Shown: piece after piece, positions 32,672-32,734 of the stretch
How positions within the stretch are numbered: the stretch's first letter is position 1
Layout of the letters: each line of letters opens with the position of its first letter
From: Klebsormidium nitens
Taxonomy: Eukaryota; Streptophyta; Klebsormidiophyceae; Klebsormidiales; Klebsormidiaceae
DNA length: 32,734 bases
Assembly (NCBI GenBank): GCA_000708835.1
Contig: DF237738.1
Span: forward strand, 1-32,734
Direction of reading: 5' to 3'
Notes under the pieces: generated by a model
What the model was told of the DNA's origin: nothing
The model's input: only the letters and a program-made list of their open reading frames with translations
Databases searched by the model: none
Program-made: the position numbers and the translations under genes

Positions 32672-32734
32672 GCTGCCGTAGCACAGTGGTAGTGTGTGAC
32701 GATTCGAGTCTATGAATCTTCATATCGAACTCGT
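32672..32734 (+). tRNA. Partial tRNA-like gene, cut by the window end
   Basis: GCTGCCG could be the 5' acceptor strand. TAGCACAGTGGTAGTGTG then gives a perfect D arm: T8, A9, G10, stem GCAC/GTGT, A14, G15, G18, G19, A21. The next part could be an anticodon stem TGACG with loop A-T-TCG-A, anticodon UCG (Arg), but the 3' stem CGTCA is not found before the window ends. That would require an intron after position 37. Without an intron, a GATTC/GAATC stem has a wrong 8-base loop. The call is tentative. Confidence 0.4.

Overview
This window is nucleocytovirus (Nucleocytoviricota, NCLDV) DNA, either from a free giant virus or from a copy integrated in a eukaryote; the sequence alone does not decide which. 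The hallmark set is clear. There is a double-jelly-roll major capsid protein, an A32-type packaging ATPase, a prim-pol plus D5-type SF3 helicase pair, RNase III, a YqaJ-family nuclease, an NAD-dependent DNA ligase without the usual zinc finger, and a penton-like minor capsid candidate. Genes are tightly packed on both strands and several convergent pairs overlap at their stop codons. Three genes need a short GT-AG intron to make one protein (introns 983-1030, 3992-4103, 10260-10370), so the genome is transcribed where a spliceosome is available. A (CCCTAAAA)n tract near 28650 matches the Chlamydomonas-type telomere unit, and a cellulase and a Pro-rich secreted protein also fit an alga- or plant-like host. 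That host link is inference.

Layout. 1-1900: small genes, one spliced, plus an F-box/LRR remnant. 1904-4404: methyltransferase, YqaJ nuclease and a spliced PHO80-like cyclin. 4419-6715: capsid protein and three small genes. 6718-7929: HNH mobile element E1 (decayed). 7981-10772: unknown proteins, an F-box-like protein, a spliced TRAF-zinc-finger protein and a tiny membrane protein. 10843-15709: Pro-rich secreted protein, low-complexity protein, CAP protein, two unknowns and a GH9 cellulase. 15853-18735: RNase III, HNH element E2 and the packaging ATPase. 18768-20010: small membrane or virion-type proteins. 20089-25860: replication block (prim-pol, D5 helicase, HNH element E3, DNA ligase). 26299-28419: small unknown, metallophosphoesterase and MYND protein. 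28670-32574: a split unknown gene, an XPA-like zinc protein, the penton-like protein and a small protein. The window ends in a hairpin and the start of a tRNA-like sequence.

The most interesting system is the trio of HNH elements. Each is about 1.2 kb, encodes a protein with two HNH regions, and shares a conserved leader and a common end (CTTAGGGACAT) with imperfect terminal inverted repeats. Copies E1 and E2 carry, just upstream, a remnant of the D5 helicase 3' end, which is intact only at E3. At RNase III, E2 sits between a functional C-terminal tail and a second, orphaned tail. The two tails share a 50-base identical core and differ on either side of it only at third codon positions until the element junction. 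The gene therefore kept its protein end after insertion while its DNA differs from the orphan tail. This looks like a selfish element that lands at gene ends and leaves a working stop and C-terminus.
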